DNA of 64,000 bases from Janthinobacterium agaricidamnosum (GTDB lineage Bacteria > Pseudomonadota > Gammaproteobacteria > Burkholderiales > Burkholderiaceae_D): positions 3,410,001-3,474,000 of the forward strand of contig NZ_CP033019.1 in assembly GCF_003667705.1 (NCBI RefSeq). Direction: 5' to 3'. The position numbers were made by a program, and so were the translations under genes. Each line of letters starts with the position of its first letter. The stretch's first letter is position 1. Positions 17,963 to 27,014 of this stretch are shown in pieces. The notes beneath the pieces were generated by a model that was not told where the DNA came from, made no database searches, and saw only the letters and a list, made by a program, of their open reading frames with translations.

Positions 17963-18964
17963 TCAGCCGGCCAGGGTCACGCGCTGGTGGCTGCGGCTGG
18001 CCTGCTGCGCCGCCAGCGCCGTCGCCAGCGCGCGCATGCCGTCGTCGCCCGTGGCGGCCGGCTGCCCTTCGCCGCACATGGCGCGCTGGAAGGCACGCAC
18101 CGAGCGCACGTACAGGTTCTCGTGCTCGACGGGGATGTCGACGCTGCCGCCGTCGCGCGTCAGGCTGATGGTGCCGACGGGGCGCTGCGTCATCACGCCG
18201 GTGGCGAAGATGGTGCCCTTGGTGCCGATGATTTCCACGCCGGACAGCGAATACGGCGCGTTGAACGCGTCGTGCACCTGCACCAGTGTGCCGTTGTCGA
18301 ATTCGATGACGGCCATCAGCCCCTCTTCCAGCCCGGCCACCGTCATGCCGCCGCTGGTGGCGCAGGCGGTGACGTGGCGCGGTTCCGAATCCAGCAGGAA
18401 GCGCAGGGTGTCGACATCGTGCACGAACATGTCGAGCGTGACGCCGCCCGATTCCGGCGCATCCAGGCGCCAGCCGCGCAAGTGCTGCGGCAGGTTGTTC
18501 GCGTGCAGTACGCGGCCATACAGGGGCTGGCCGATCTCGCCCGCGCGTATCAGCTCGCGCACCTTGCCGTGGCTGGCCGCGTTGCGCAGGTGGTGGTTAA
18601 TCCCCAGCACCACGCCCGCCTCGGCGCAGCCGTCGAGCATGCGGCGGGCGTCGTCCAGGTTCAGTGCCAGCGGTTTTTCGCACAGCACGTGCTTGCCCGC
18701 GCGCGCCGCCTGCAAGGTCTGCGCCATGTGCCATTCGTTGGTGGTGCTGATGTACACGGCATCCGCGCCCGGATGGGCCAGCGCCGCATCGAGGTCGGTA
18801 TAACTGGCGGCGATGCCGAATTGCGCCGCAAAGGCGGCGCCGCGCACAGCATCGCGGCTGACCACGGCCAGCACCTCGGCGTCGCCCTGCTGACGGATCG
18901 CGTCGACCATCCATTCGCGCGCCACGGTGCTGGCGCCGACCAAAATCCATCCGGTTTTCTTCAT
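17963..18964 (-). CDS. Gfo/Idh/MocA-family sugar dehydrogenase
   Basis: A 333-residue NAD(P)-dependent oxidoreductase of the Gfo/Idh/MocA family. The N-terminal Rossmann fold begins GWILVGASTVAREW, the EKP motif is in VLCEKPLALN, and the catalytic-type block GGVTLDMFVHDVDTLRF carries the usual Asp/His. It is the last gene of the sugar-acid operon, 12 bp after the porin gene, so it probably oxidises the imported sugar acid or a relative into the form used by the kinase. The standard Pseudomonas kgu operon lacks this gene. The exact substrate is unknown. Confidence 0.85.
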   Translation of the reverse strand: MKKTGWILVGASTVAREWMVDAIRQQGDAEVLAVVSRDAVRGAAFAAQFGIAASYTDLDAALAHPGADAVYISTTNEWHMAQTLQAARAGKHVLCEKPLALNLDDARRMLDGCAEAGVVLGINHHLRNAASHGKVRELIRAGEIGQPLYGRVLHANNLPQHLRGWRLDAPESGGVTLDMFVHDVDTLRFLLDSEPRHVTACATSGGMTVAGLEEGLMAVIEFDNGTLVQVHDAFNAPYSLSGVEIIGTKGTIFATGVMTQRPVGTISLTRDGGSVDIPVEHENLYVRSVRAFQRAMCGEGQPAATGDDGMRALATALAAQQASRSHQRVTLAG

Positions 18965-18976
18965 TCGATTCTCCCG

Positions 18977-19999
18977 TTAAAAAGTGTGGCGCAGGCCCAG
19001 GTTCCAGGCCTGGTTGCCGGTGCCGTTGTCGGTGGCATTGCCCACCAGGTAGGCGGCGCCGTTGCGGTTGTCGATGTGCGCGTAGGCCGCGTACAAGGTG
19101 CTGCGTTTCGACAGCGCATACGTGTAACCGATGCCAATTTGAGAAGCGTCGCCGTTGGCGGCGCGCCGGTCGTCGCGCCGCACGTACGAGAACAGGATGC
19201 GGTGCGGGCCCACGGGCACGGTGGCGCCCAGCATCAGGTCCGCGCTGTCGACCGTGGTGGCGGCACCGGCCGTACTCTTGCTGACGGCGACGGCGCCATG
19301 CGCCTTGACCACGCCGAAGTCCCAGGTGGCGCCCAGCACCGTGTTGCGCGCCCGCCCCGTCAACAGCGCGCTTGACAGGGTGTTGGCGTCCTGGTGCGCC
19401 ATGCGCACGTACAGCGGCCCGCTGGCATAGGTGGCCGCCGCGCCCATGTAGCGCTTTGCCGACGCGTCGCCCGGCACTTCGCCGAAGCCGTACGCCAGTT
19501 CGCCGGACAGTCCCCCGCGCACGGGCGAGCTGTAGGTGATGCTGTTGTCGACCCGGCTGATGTAGCCGGCCGTGAAGACATTGCTCATCCTGCCCGCAAA
19601 ACCCAAGTAAAACGGGTCCAGCACGCCCAGGCTGCTATCGATGAACGTGTACTGGCGGCCCAGCCGCAAGGTGCCCGCCGCGCCGGCGAGGCCGACGAAG
19701 GCCTGGCGCCCGAACAGCAGGCCGCCCTGGGCCGAAGCGCCCGTGTCGGCCAGGATGCCCGCATCCATCGTAAAGATCGCCGTCATGCCGCCGCCCAGGT
19801 CTTCGCTGCCCTTGAAACCGAGCCGCGAGCCGTTGGCGATGCCGCTCGTCAGCTTGAGCACCCTGCCTCCGGGGCCGCCGCTCTCGGACACCATGCCCAG
19901 GTCCGCGATGCCGTACATGGCCACGTTCGACTGCGCCGCGCACAGGCCGCCGCAGGCGCCCGCGCCGATGATCATTGCCCTTGCTACCTTGTTCTTCAT
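18977..19999 (-). CDS. Outer-membrane porin (general bacterial porin family)
   Basis: A 340-residue porin with signal peptide (cleavage near CAAQS), the mature start VAMYGIADLGMV, alternating beta-strand pattern throughout and a C-terminal Phe (GLRHTF), all typical of 16-strand betaproteobacterial porins. PR residues near the constriction are not resolved by eye. It lies inside the sugar-acid operon and probably provides the outer-membrane entry route for the same substrate. Confidence 0.9.
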   Translation of the reverse strand: MKNKVARAMIIGAGACGGLCAAQSNVAMYGIADLGMVSESGGPGGRVLKLTSGIANGSRLGFKGSEDLGGGMTAIFTMDAGILADTGASAQGGLLFGRQAFVGLAGAAGTLRLGRQYTFIDSSLGVLDPFYLGFAGRMSNVFTAGYISRVDNSITYSSPVRGGLSGELAYGFGEVPGDASAKRYMGAAATYASGPLYVRMAHQDANTLSSALLTGRARNTVLGATWDFGVVKAHGAVAVSKSTAGAATTVDSADLMLGATVPVGPHRILFSYVRRDDRRAANGDASQIGIGYTYALSKRSTLYAAYAHIDNRNGAAYLVGNATDNGTGNQAWNLGLRHTF

Positions 20000-20034
20000 T
20001 TCTTTCCCTGTCTGTCTTTTTATGGATACCGTTC

Positions 20035-20994
20035 TTAGCTGACCAGGTGGCGCGGGCGCTCGCCGCGCAGGCCGGCCAGCAGGTTGTCCACGGCCTGCTG
20101 CGCCATGGCGTAGCGCGTTTCATGCGTGGCCGAGCCGATATGCGGCAGCGCCACCACGTTGGCCATGCCCGGCAGCGGATTGTCCGGCGCCAGCGGTTCG
20201 CGCTCGAACACGTCCAGGCCGGCACCGTGGATGGTGCCCTGCTGCAGGGCCTCGATCAGCGCCGCCTCATCGACGATGCGCCCGCGCGAACCATTGATGA
20301 AGATGGCGCCGGGGCGCATCAGCGCGAATTCGCGCCGCCCCATCATGCGTTCCGTCTGCGCCGTCAGCGGCAGGACCACGCAGACGAAATCGGAGCCGGC
20401 CAGCAGCTCGTCGAGCGCCACCTGTCGCGCGCCCAGCGCCGCTTCCACCTCGGGCACCGCTTCGCCGTTCACGTACAGCACCTGCATGCCGAAACCCAGC
20501 GCGGCGCGGCGGGCGACGGCGCGGCCGATGCGGCCCATGCCCAGCATGCCGATGGTCTTGCCGTGCACGTTGACGCCGTACTGGCTTTCGCCCACGCTGC
20601 GCGTCCAGCGTCCCGCCTTGACGAATTCGGCCAGTTCAACGACCCTCCGCGCGCTGGCGAGGATCAGCGCGAAGATCGTGTCGGCCGTCGTTTCCGTCAG
20701 CACGTCCGGCGTATTGGCCAGCAAAATACCCCGTTCGCGCAGGTAGTCGACGTCGAACTGGTCGACGCCCACCGAAATGGTGGAAATGATGCGCAGGTCG
20801 ACGGCCGGGTCCAGCAGTTCGCGGTCCAGGCGCACGCTGGCGCCCAGCAAGCCATGCGCGCCGCGGATGGCGGCGGCGAATGCGGCGCGGTTGCCCGCGT
20901 CGATCGCCTCGAAATACGTCACATCGCATTCGGCGCGCAGGCGCGCCAGCAGCGGCTCGGCCAGCTTTTTATACACAAGCACATGTTTTTTCAC
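20035..20994 (-). CDS. kguD: D-2-hydroxyacid dehydrogenase, probable 2-keto-6-phosphogluconate reductase KguD
   Basis: A 319-residue NAD(P)H-dependent D-isomer-specific 2-hydroxyacid dehydrogenase. The dinucleotide site is GMLGMGRIGRAVA, and the catalytic Arg, Glu and His lie in NGSRGRIVDEAAL, DVFEREPL and LPHIGSAT. The start is a GTG with AGGGGA upstream; a longer frame exists but lacks family similarity. With the adjacent kinase and isomerase-like genes it matches kguD of the Pseudomonas 2-ketogluconate pathway, which reduces 2-keto-6-phosphogluconate to 6-phosphogluconate. A glyoxylate/hydroxypyruvate reductase is the alternative by sequence alone. Confidence 0.8.
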   Translation of the reverse strand: MKKHVLVYKKLAEPLLARLRAECDVTYFEAIDAGNRAAFAAAIRGAHGLLGASVRLDRELLDPAVDLRIISTISVGVDQFDVDYLRERGILLANTPDVLTETTADTIFALILASARRVVELAEFVKAGRWTRSVGESQYGVNVHGKTIGMLGMGRIGRAVARRAALGFGMQVLYVNGEAVPEVEAALGARQVALDELLAGSDFVCVVLPLTAQTERMMGRREFALMRPGAIFINGSRGRIVDEAALIEALQQGTIHGAGLDVFEREPLAPDNPLPGMANVVALPHIGSATHETRYAMAQQAVDNLLAGLRGERPRHLVS

Positions 20995-21013
20995 GAGTGT
21001 TCCCCTGTTCGGT

Positions 21014-21988
21014 TCAAGATTGGCCCAGCGCGTCGAGTTGGGCGCGGGTCGGCAAGCCTTCCATGTCGCCGGCCACCTGGATGGCGAAGGCACCGACTCG
21101 GTTGCCGCGCCGTACCGCCTGGGCCAGCGGCAAGCCTTCCAGCAAGGCGCTGACCAGGCCGGCCGCGAAGCCGTCGCCGGCGCCTACCGTGTCGACCACC
21201 TTGTCCACGCGCTCGCCCGGCACCATGCCGCTGTCGCCGTCGGCCGTGCGGTAATAGGCGCCCTCTGCGCCCAGCTTGATGACCACCAGGCGCGCACCCT
21301 GCTGCAGATAAAAGCCGGCGACGTCGCGCGGCAGGTCGTGACCGGTGAGGATTTTTCCCTCCCCCAGGCCAGGCAACACCCAGTCGGCCCTGGCGGCGAG
21401 ACGGTTGATCTGTTCGACCATGACGGCTTGCGACGGCCACAGCGAGGGCCGCAGATTCGGATCGAACGACACGGTCCGGCCATGCTTGCGCATGAAGTCG
21501 ATTGCCTGGCCGGCGAACGCCAGGCTGGTGGCGGACAGCGCCGCGGCCACGCCCGTGGCGTGCAGGTGGCGCGCGGACAGGAAATAGGCGGGGTCGAAGT
21601 GCTCGGGCGCCAGCCGGCTGGCGGCGGAACCCTTGCGGAAGTACTCGACCAGCGGATCGGCGCCGTTCTCGGCCTTCTCCTTGAGCAGGAAGCCGCTGGA
21701 CTGGCCGGCGACGGCCGCGACCCGGCTGCAATCGACGCCTTCGGCCTGCACGCTGGCGCGGATGAAGCGGCCGAACGAGTCATCGCCCACGCGGCTCAGC
21801 CAGCCGACTTTCAAACCGAGGCGCGCCAGGCCGATGGCGACATTCGTCTCGGCGCCGGCCAGGCGGCGCGTGAAATGCGCCACGGCCGCCAGGTCGCCCG
21901 TTTCCTCGGCAACGAACATCGCCATCGCTTCGCCGTAGGTGACGACGTCGAGCGCATGCGCTCCATGCATTATTTCGTGTTCCGTCAT
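21014..21988 (-). CDS. kguK: PfkB-family sugar-acid kinase, probable 2-ketogluconate kinase KguK
   Basis: A 324-residue ribokinase/PfkB-family kinase. The N-terminal GEAMAMFVAEETGDLAAVAHF and RRLAGAETNVAIGLARLG segments are those of ketogluconate and 2-keto-3-deoxygluconate kinases, and the C-terminal DTVGAGDGFAAGL holds the catalytic Asp and anion hole. It would phosphorylate the imported sugar acid at C6. The start overlaps the isomerase-like gene by four bases. Gene order next to a KguE-like and a KguD-like gene favours 2-ketogluconate over 2-keto-3-deoxygluconate. Confidence 0.83.
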   Translation of the reverse strand: MTEHEIMHGAHALDVVTYGEAMAMFVAEETGDLAAVAHFTRRLAGAETNVAIGLARLGLKVGWLSRVGDDSFGRFIRASVQAEGVDCSRVAAVAGQSSGFLLKEKAENGADPLVEYFRKGSAASRLAPEHFDPAYFLSARHLHATGVAAALSATSLAFAGQAIDFMRKHGRTVSFDPNLRPSLWPSQAVMVEQINRLAARADWVLPGLGEGKILTGHDLPRDVAGFYLQQGARLVVIKLGAEGAYYRTADGDSGMVPGERVDKVVDTVGAGDGFAAGLVSALLEGLPLAQAVRRGNRVGAFAIQVAGDMEGLPTRAQLDALGQS

Positions 21989-22731
21989 GCGGCCTCCAGC
22001 ATCTGGATGTAGCGGCCCGTTTCGGCCACCAGGTCGGTAGCCTCGAGCGGGAATTCGATGGCCCGCTGCACGCCCGGCGCAAAGTGCGCGAAGACGGCGC
22101 GCCAGGCCGGATCGGCGGCGGAGACGGCGCAGGCGGACAGCCGGCCCCCGTCATCCTGGACGGCCTTGCAGTGCACATAGCGCACATACGGCGCCAGCAG
22201 GCGGGCCGCCTGCTGCGCATCCTCGCCCACCCAGCGCCAGTTGCCGATGTCAAAGGTCAGGCCCACGGGCAGCCCGATGTCGCGCGCCGCCGCCAGGAAG
22301 CGCGCCATCGTCGCCAGCTTGCCGCCATGGGCCGTCTGGTCGTTTTCCACCAGCAGCGCCACGGGCGCGGCCGCCAACTGGGCGCTCAAGGCGTGCACGT
22401 CCGGCGCGGCCGGGTAATGGCCCAGCGACACCTTCAGGTAGCGCGCCCCGAGGTGCGCCGCCTCGTCCAGCATCTGCTGCAGCAACTCGTGCCGCAGCAG
22501 CCCGTCCGCGTCCCACAATTCGATGGGCGTGGAATACACGCAGTACAGGCCGCGCGCAGCCACCGCCGCGCCCATGCGCGCCAGGTCCGGCAAGTCGGAG
22601 GTGAACAGTTCGCGGCGGATCTCGATGCCGGCGCCGCCCGCATCGGCCACCACGTCGATGAAATGGCTTTGCCCCAGCTGCCTTACCCTGCTTGCGCCAT
22701 AAGCAGACGCCGCTACCAGGACGGGGCTCAT
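21985..22731 (-). CDS. kguE: TIM-barrel sugar isomerase/epimerase-like protein, KguE-like
   Basis: A 248-residue member of the sugar phosphate isomerase/epimerase (AP endonuclease family 2) fold. Metal-ligand candidates are the Glu of VALLVENDQTAHGG and the Asp/His of LTFDIGNWRW and VRYVHCKAV. It overlaps both neighbours by four bases. KguE, of unproven reaction, occupies the same place in the Pseudomonas 2-ketogluconate operon. The assignment rests on family and context. Confidence 0.75.
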   Translation of the reverse strand: MSPVLVAASAYGASRVRQLGQSHFIDVVADAGGAGIEIRRELFTSDLPDLARMGAAVAARGLYCVYSTPIELWDADGLLRHELLQQMLDEAAHLGARYLKVSLGHYPAAPDVHALSAQLAAAPVALLVENDQTAHGGKLATMARFLAAARDIGLPVGLTFDIGNWRWVGEDAQQAARLLAPYVRYVHCKAVQDDGGRLSACAVSAADPAWRAVFAHFAPGVQRAIEFPLEATDLVAETGRYIQMLEAA

Positions 22732-23462
22732 TTGATCGCTCCCGCGCCGACGAACTGGCGCGCTTCAGGCGTTTGCGGATTGCTGAAAAACGCTTCCGAC
22801 GGCCCGCTTTCCCACACCAATCCCTGGTGCATGAAGACGGTGACGTCGGCCATGCGCCGCGCGAACTCCATCTCGTGCGTCACCAGCAGCATCGTCATGC
22901 CCGCCTGCGCCAGCTCTTCCATCACCTTCAGCACTTCCTGCGTCAGTTCCGGGTCGAGCGCCGACGTCACTTCGTCGAACAGCATCACCTGCGGCTCCAT
23001 CGCCAGCGAACGGGCGATCGCCACGCGCTGCTGCTGGCCGCCCGACAGCTGCTCGGGATAGGCTTCGCGCTTGTGGTCCAGGCCCACCTGCTTGAGCACG
23101 CGCAGCGCCGTGGCGCGGCCCTGGGCGTCGGGCACCTTCTTGACGATGCGCGGCGCCAGCATGACGTTTTCTTCCACGGTCAGGTGGGGGAACAGGTTGT
23201 AGCTCTGGAAGACCATGCCGACGTCCTTGCGCAAGTCGAGCAGGTGTTCCTGGCGCGCCGTCAGCGTGTGGCCGGCGACGACGATGCTGCCGCTGTCGAT
23301 GGTTTCCAGGCCGTTGATACAGCGCAGCATGGTGCTCTTGCCGGAGCCGCTGCGGCCGATCACGGCGATCACCTGGCCCCGCTCGACAGCGAACGAAACG
23401 CCCTTGAGCACGTGATTGGCGCCGAAGCTCTTGCTGATATTGTCGATTTCAACGATGGGCAT
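22728..23462 (-). CDS. Polar-amino-acid-type ABC transporter ATPase
   Basis: A 244-residue ABC ATPase of the GlnQ/HisP class. Walker A is GRSGSGKST, signature LSGGQQQRVAIARSLA, Walker B VMLFDEVTSALDPEL, switch VTHEM. It energises the two membrane proteins encoded just upstream, overlapping the nearer one by 14 bp and the kguE-like gene by four. This importer class normally takes polar amino acids, so its place inside a sugar-acid operon is unusual. Confidence 0.93.
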   Translation of the reverse strand: MPIVEIDNISKSFGANHVLKGVSFAVERGQVIAVIGRSGSGKSTMLRCINGLETIDSGSIVVAGHTLTARQEHLLDLRKDVGMVFQSYNLFPHLTVEENVMLAPRIVKKVPDAQGRATALRVLKQVGLDHKREAYPEQLSGGQQQRVAIARSLAMEPQVMLFDEVTSALDPELTQEVLKVMEELAQAGMTMLLVTHEMEFARRMADVTVFMHQGLVWESGPSEAFFSNPQTPEARQFVGAGAIK

Positions 23463-24099
23463 GGAATTTCCTTTCCAGTGAATGGCTGTAGCGCGACAGC
23501 GGATAGCACAGCGCGAAGTAGATCAGGGCGACGACGGGGAAGACGATGAAAGGCAGGAAGGTCGCATTGCTGACCAGTTGCCCTGCCCGCGTCAATTCCA
23601 CCACGCCGATGATCGAGGTGATCGAAGTGTTCTTGATGATCTGCACCATGAAGCCCACGGTCGGCGGCAGCGAATGGCGCAGCGCCTGCGGCAGGATGAC
23701 GTAGCGCAGCTGCTGGTAGCGGTTCAGCGCCAGCGCGGCCGACGCTTCCCACTGCTGCCGCTGCACGCCTTCGATGCAGCCGCGCCAGATCTCGCCCAGG
23801 TAGGCGCTGGCAAAGATCGTCATCGCCGCGCCGGCCGCGATGACCGGCGACAGCTTGTAGCCGAACAGGGCCAGGCCGTAATAGGTCAAAAACAGCACGA
23901 TCAGCACGGGCGTGCCCTGGACCAGCTGAATGTACAGGGCGCTGATACAGCGCAGGAGCGGGCTGCGCGCCGTGCGCAGCAGCGCCACGGCGAAGCCGGC
24001 GATGCCGCCCGTGATGAAGACGATCAGCGACAGGCCGATGGTCCAGCGCGTGGCCTCGAGCAGGAATTGCAGGTTATCCCAGGAAAAGTCACTGATCAT
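23449..24099 (-). CDS. Polar-amino-acid-type ABC transporter permease
   Basis: A 216-residue permease of the His/Glu/Gln/Arg/opine class with about five membrane helices. The N-terminus (WTIGLSLIVFITGGIAGFAVALLR) and the QLVQGTPVLIVLFLTYYG and EAS-ALALNRYQQLRYVILPQALR segments (the loop that contacts the ATPase) are typical. It is separated from the other permease gene by one base. Confidence 0.92.
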   Translation of the reverse strand: MISDFSWDNLQFLLEATRWTIGLSLIVFITGGIAGFAVALLRTARSPLLRCISALYIQLVQGTPVLIVLFLTYYGLALFGYKLSPVIAAGAAMTIFASAYLGEIWRGCIEGVQRQQWEASAALALNRYQQLRYVILPQALRHSLPPTVGFMVQIIKNTSITSIIGVVELTRAGQLVSNATFLPFIVFPVVALIYFALCYPLSRYSHSLERKFHAHR

Positions 24100-24100
24100 G

Positions 24101-24793
24101 TCAAGCTCCCATGCGCGCCGCGCCCAGACGGCGGCGGCGTTTGAAGACGATCTGGCCCAGCACCCAGAAGCCGAAGCGGAACAGCAGGGCCAGCACGATG
24201 TACAGCACCATCACGACGATGTAGATCTCGAAGCTGCGGAAGGTTTCCGCGTCGAGCAGATGGGCGGCGGCGGTCAGCTCTTCGGCGGAAATGGCCGACA
24301 CGACGCTCGAGGCCAGCATCATCAAGGTGAACTGGCTGGCCAGCGCCGGATAGACTTTTTCCAGCGCCGGCAGCAGCACCACGTGGCGCATCACTTGCCA
24401 GCGCGTCATGCCCAGCGCCTGCGCCGCCTCGAGCTGCGACGGATGCACGGCGCCGATGCCGGCGCGCACGATCTCCGCCGCGTAGGCGCCCAGGTTGACC
24501 GTCATGGCGACGAGCGCGGCGCCGTTCGCGTCGAGCTGCAGGCCCAGCGACGGCAAGCCGAAGTAGATGATGAACAGCTGCACCAGGAAGGGCGTGCTGC
24601 GGATCACCTCGACATACGCGCGCACCACGGCGCGGGCATAGGCGGGACCGTTCTTCAGGATGACGGCGGCACAGACACCCACCGCCAGCCCCAGCACCAT
24701 CGCCAGGGCGCTCAGGCGTATCGTCAGCGCCGCGCCCCACAAGAGGCGGTCCAGCGATTGCATGACGAGTTCGAAATGAAATTCATACGGCAT
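24101..24793 (-). CDS. Polar-amino-acid-type ABC transporter permease
   Basis: A 230-residue partner permease of the same class, with VIRSTPFLVQLFIIYFG and EAAQALGMTRWQVMRHVVLLPAL as the conserved segments. The start used here has AGGAG eight bases upstream; a longer reading frame adds 23 residues without family similarity. It would form a heterodimeric channel with the neighbouring permease. Confidence 0.92.
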   Translation of the reverse strand: MPYEFHFELVMQSLDRLLWGAALTIRLSALAMVLGLAVGVCAAVILKNGPAYARAVVRAYVEVIRSTPFLVQLFIIYFGLPSLGLQLDANGAALVAMTVNLGAYAAEIVRAGIGAVHPSQLEAAQALGMTRWQVMRHVVLLPALEKVYPALASQFTLMMLASSVVSAISAEELTAAAHLLDAETFRSFEIYIVVMVLYIVLALLFRFGFWVLGQIVFKRRRRLGAARMGA

Positions 24794-24883
24794 ACTCAAC
24801 TCCTTGTCTGCGTGCGCGTCCCCGGCCGCGCCACCATGGCGGCGCGCCGTGCGGACGGGCACTTTCCTATGCGGCTTGCGGTA

Positions 24884-25690
24884 TCAGAAAGTCGGCAGCG
24901 CCGGCAGCGGCGCGCCGCTCCACTTGCGCGCGATGGCGTCGAGTTCGCCGTTCAGCTTGACGTAGTAGATGAAGTTGTTGAGCCACTGATGCAGCTCGAA
25001 GTCGCCGCGGCGCACCGCCATCGAGTTCGGCTGCAGCGAGTAGGTGAAGCGGACCTCGATCTTGCCCGCGCCGCGCGTCTTGATGATGTCGAGCGCCATC
25101 GTGCTGGGAATCGAGACGGCGTCGACCTGCTTGCTGAGCAAGGCCTGGGTGACGGTGGCATCATCCTCGAAACGCACGATATTGGTGCCGGCCGGCGCCA
25201 GGCGGCTCAAGGCCGTATCGTTGGTGGTGCCGCGCGTCACGCCCACTTTCTTGCCCTTCAACTCGGCCAGGGCCTTGAATTTGCCGCCGACCGGCGCCAC
25301 GATGGCCAGTTCGAACGCGCTGTAAGGCATGGTGAACATCAGGGTCTTGGCCCGTTCCGGCGTGGGCGCCAGGGTCGCCACGAGGAAATCGACCTTGCCC
25401 GACTCCAGCGACGGCACACGCGACGGCGCCGTCAACGGGACTATTTCCACGGGCAGGTTCATGTATTTGCCGATCAGGTTGGCGACGTCGACGTCATAGC
25501 CGACGGGCGCGCCCTTGGCGTCGATGCTGCCGAACGGCGGCGTGCCGCTGACCACGCCGATGGTCAGCTTGCCTTTCTTGATCAGGTCGCCAAGCGTCTG
25601 GGCGCCGGCATCGGCCGCCGCACCCAGGGCAAACGTTGCTGCGAGCGCGCACGCCACGATCTTCGAATACAACAGTGTAGTCATCTTCAT
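24884..25690 (-). CDS. Family 3 periplasmic solute-binding protein
   Basis: A 268-residue binding protein of the polar-amino-acid class with a signal peptide (cleavage near AGA-Q). The mature part shows KLTIGVVSGTPPFGSID, GAPVGYDVDVANLIGKY and APTPERAKTLMFTMPYSAFE; the Arg of PERA corresponds to the residue that grips the ligand carboxylate in this family. A ligand with a carboxylate, such as an amino acid, a sugar acid or an amino sugar acid, fits. It is the first gene of the operon, and a LacI-type operator lies on the predicted promoter. Confidence 0.9.
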   Translation of the reverse strand: MKMTTLLYSKIVACALAATFALGAAADAGAQTLGDLIKKGKLTIGVVSGTPPFGSIDAKGAPVGYDVDVANLIGKYMNLPVEIVPLTAPSRVPSLESGKVDFLVATLAPTPERAKTLMFTMPYSAFELAIVAPVGGKFKALAELKGKKVGVTRGTTNDTALSRLAPAGTNIVRFEDDATVTQALLSKQVDAVSIPSTMALDIIKTRGAGKIEVRFTYSLQPNSMAVRRGDFELHQWLNNFIYYVKLNGELDAIARKWSGAPLPALPTF

Positions 25691-25847
25691 GCTTCAGTCT
25701 CCTGTGATCCCGGTACCGGCCTCGTCGAGGCACTGCCGGGAATATTGTCAAATGGACGATTCGGATCGTCTCTTGCCGTGTCATTTCAACTTCATGCCAA
25801 CCATTGCCCTGCCTGACTATCCGCGCTCCTTTCCCAGGTGAATACCA

Positions 25848-25877
25848 TTTATGAAACCGGTTCCATAGCTGTCTCAA
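25848..25877 (-). promoter_or_regulatory. Predicted promoter of the sugar-acid operon
   Basis: On the minus strand, TTGAGA (25872-25877) and CATAAA (25848-25853) are spaced by 18 bp. The operator at 25852-25865 fills the spacer and touches the -10 box, so a bound repressor would block RNA polymerase. Confidence 0.45.
25852..25865. promoter_or_regulatory. PtxS/LacI-type operator of the sugar-acid operon
   Basis: TGAAACCGGTTCCA differs by one base from the palindrome TGAAACCGGTTTCA that I recall as the PtxS operator of Pseudomonas. It lies between the regulator gene and the binding-protein gene. Confidence 0.8.
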
Positions 25878-25905
25878 AAAAAAGGGCAAGGCCCTCTTCC
25901 CTTCC

Positions 25906-26976
25906 TCAAGCGTCGCCGCCCTTGCGTACTTCGCTACCTTGGGTGGAATTACGCACAATCAACTTGCCGGGCAACAGCACCTCGCGCGGCGGGCATTGAT
26001 CGCCCTGCAGGCGCGACAGCATGCACGTCATCGCCGAAAAGCCGATGTCATAGGTCTGCTGCTCGATCGTGCTCAGGCCCGCCAGCGGCGACCACGGCAA
26101 CTCGTCAAAGCCCAGCAAGCCCACGTCCTGCGGCATGCGCAGGGCCAGGCGCTGCAGCATCAGCGCCAGCTCCAGCGCCACCATGCCGTTCGAGGCCAGC
26201 AGCGCCACGCGGCGGCCGCGCCACTGCGCCAGGCATAGACGCACCTGCGCGTCGATGGCGGGCCGGTCGTCCAGGTCCACGGCCAGCACTTCGCCCACGC
26301 AGCCCGGATGCTCGGCCATCACGGCCTGGAAACCGTCGGCGCGCATCAGCCGCGAGCTGACGCCCGTCAATGGCGGCGCGACGAAGGCGATGGCGTCGAA
26401 ACCCTGTTCGATCAGATGCGCGGTGGCCAGCCGGCCCGCCTGCACATTGTCCAGGCCCACGAGGTCGAAATCGGCGCCCTCGATGCGGCGGTCGACCAGC
26501 ACGATGGGTATGTCCGCCTGCTGCAAGTCGGACGACTGAATATTGCGCCCCTGCGTATTGACGATCAACCCTTCCACGCTGTACGAGCGCAGCGCGGCCA
26601 GCGACTGGCGTTCGCGCTGTTCGTCATTGCCGGTATTGCACAAAATCAAGGTATAGCCATGCTGCTGGCAAGCCGCTTCGACGCCTTGCAGCACGGCCAC
26701 CGTGTAGGGATTGAGCATGTCGGCCACGACCATGCCGATCAGGCGCGTGCGTCCCCGCTTGAGACCGCGCGCCATCTGGTTCGGCTGGTAGCCGAGACGC
26801 GCGATGGTGCTGGCGATCTGCTGGCGGATGTTCTCGGACAGGGCATCGAGTTCGCCGCCGAGAAAGCGCGACACGCTCGTTTTCGACACGCCCGCCTCGC
26901 GCGCCACCTGGGCGATGGTCACGGGCCGGGCCGGTTCGCCGGAAACTGTTTTTTTGCTGCCGCGTACTGAATCCAA
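25906..26976 (-). CDS. ptxS: LacI-family repressor, PtxS-like
   Basis: A 356-residue LacI-family regulator. The helix-turn-helix and hinge are TIAQVAREAGVSKTSVSRFLGG and GYQPNQMARGLKRGRTRLIGM, followed by a periplasmic-binding-protein-like effector domain. The GVSKTSVSRF recognition helix and the MARGLKRGRTRLIGM-VAD run closely resemble Pseudomonas PtxS, which responds to 2-ketogluconate. The start is TTG with GGAGAG six bases upstream. Operators on its own promoter and on the operon promoter suggest that it represses both, with release by the sugar acid. Confidence 0.85.
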   Translation of the reverse strand: MDSVRGSKKTVSGEPARPVTIAQVAREAGVSKTSVSRFLGGELDALSENIRQQIASTIARLGYQPNQMARGLKRGRTRLIGMVVADMLNPYTVAVLQGVEAACQQHGYTLILCNTGNDEQRERQSLAALRSYSVEGLIVNTQGRNIQSSDLQQADIPIVLVDRRIEGADFDLVGLDNVQAGRLATAHLIEQGFDAIAFVAPPLTGVSSRLMRADGFQAVMAEHPGCVGEVLAVDLDDRPAIDAQVRLCLAQWRGRRVALLASNGMVALELALMLQRLALRMPQDVGLLGFDELPWSPLAGLSTIEQQTYDIGFSAMTCMLSRLQGDQCPPREVLLPGKLIVRNSTQGSEVRKGGDA

Positions 26977-27014
26977 GGGTGCTCTCCACTACCTGTTGAT
27001 CTGCATATTTTTAT

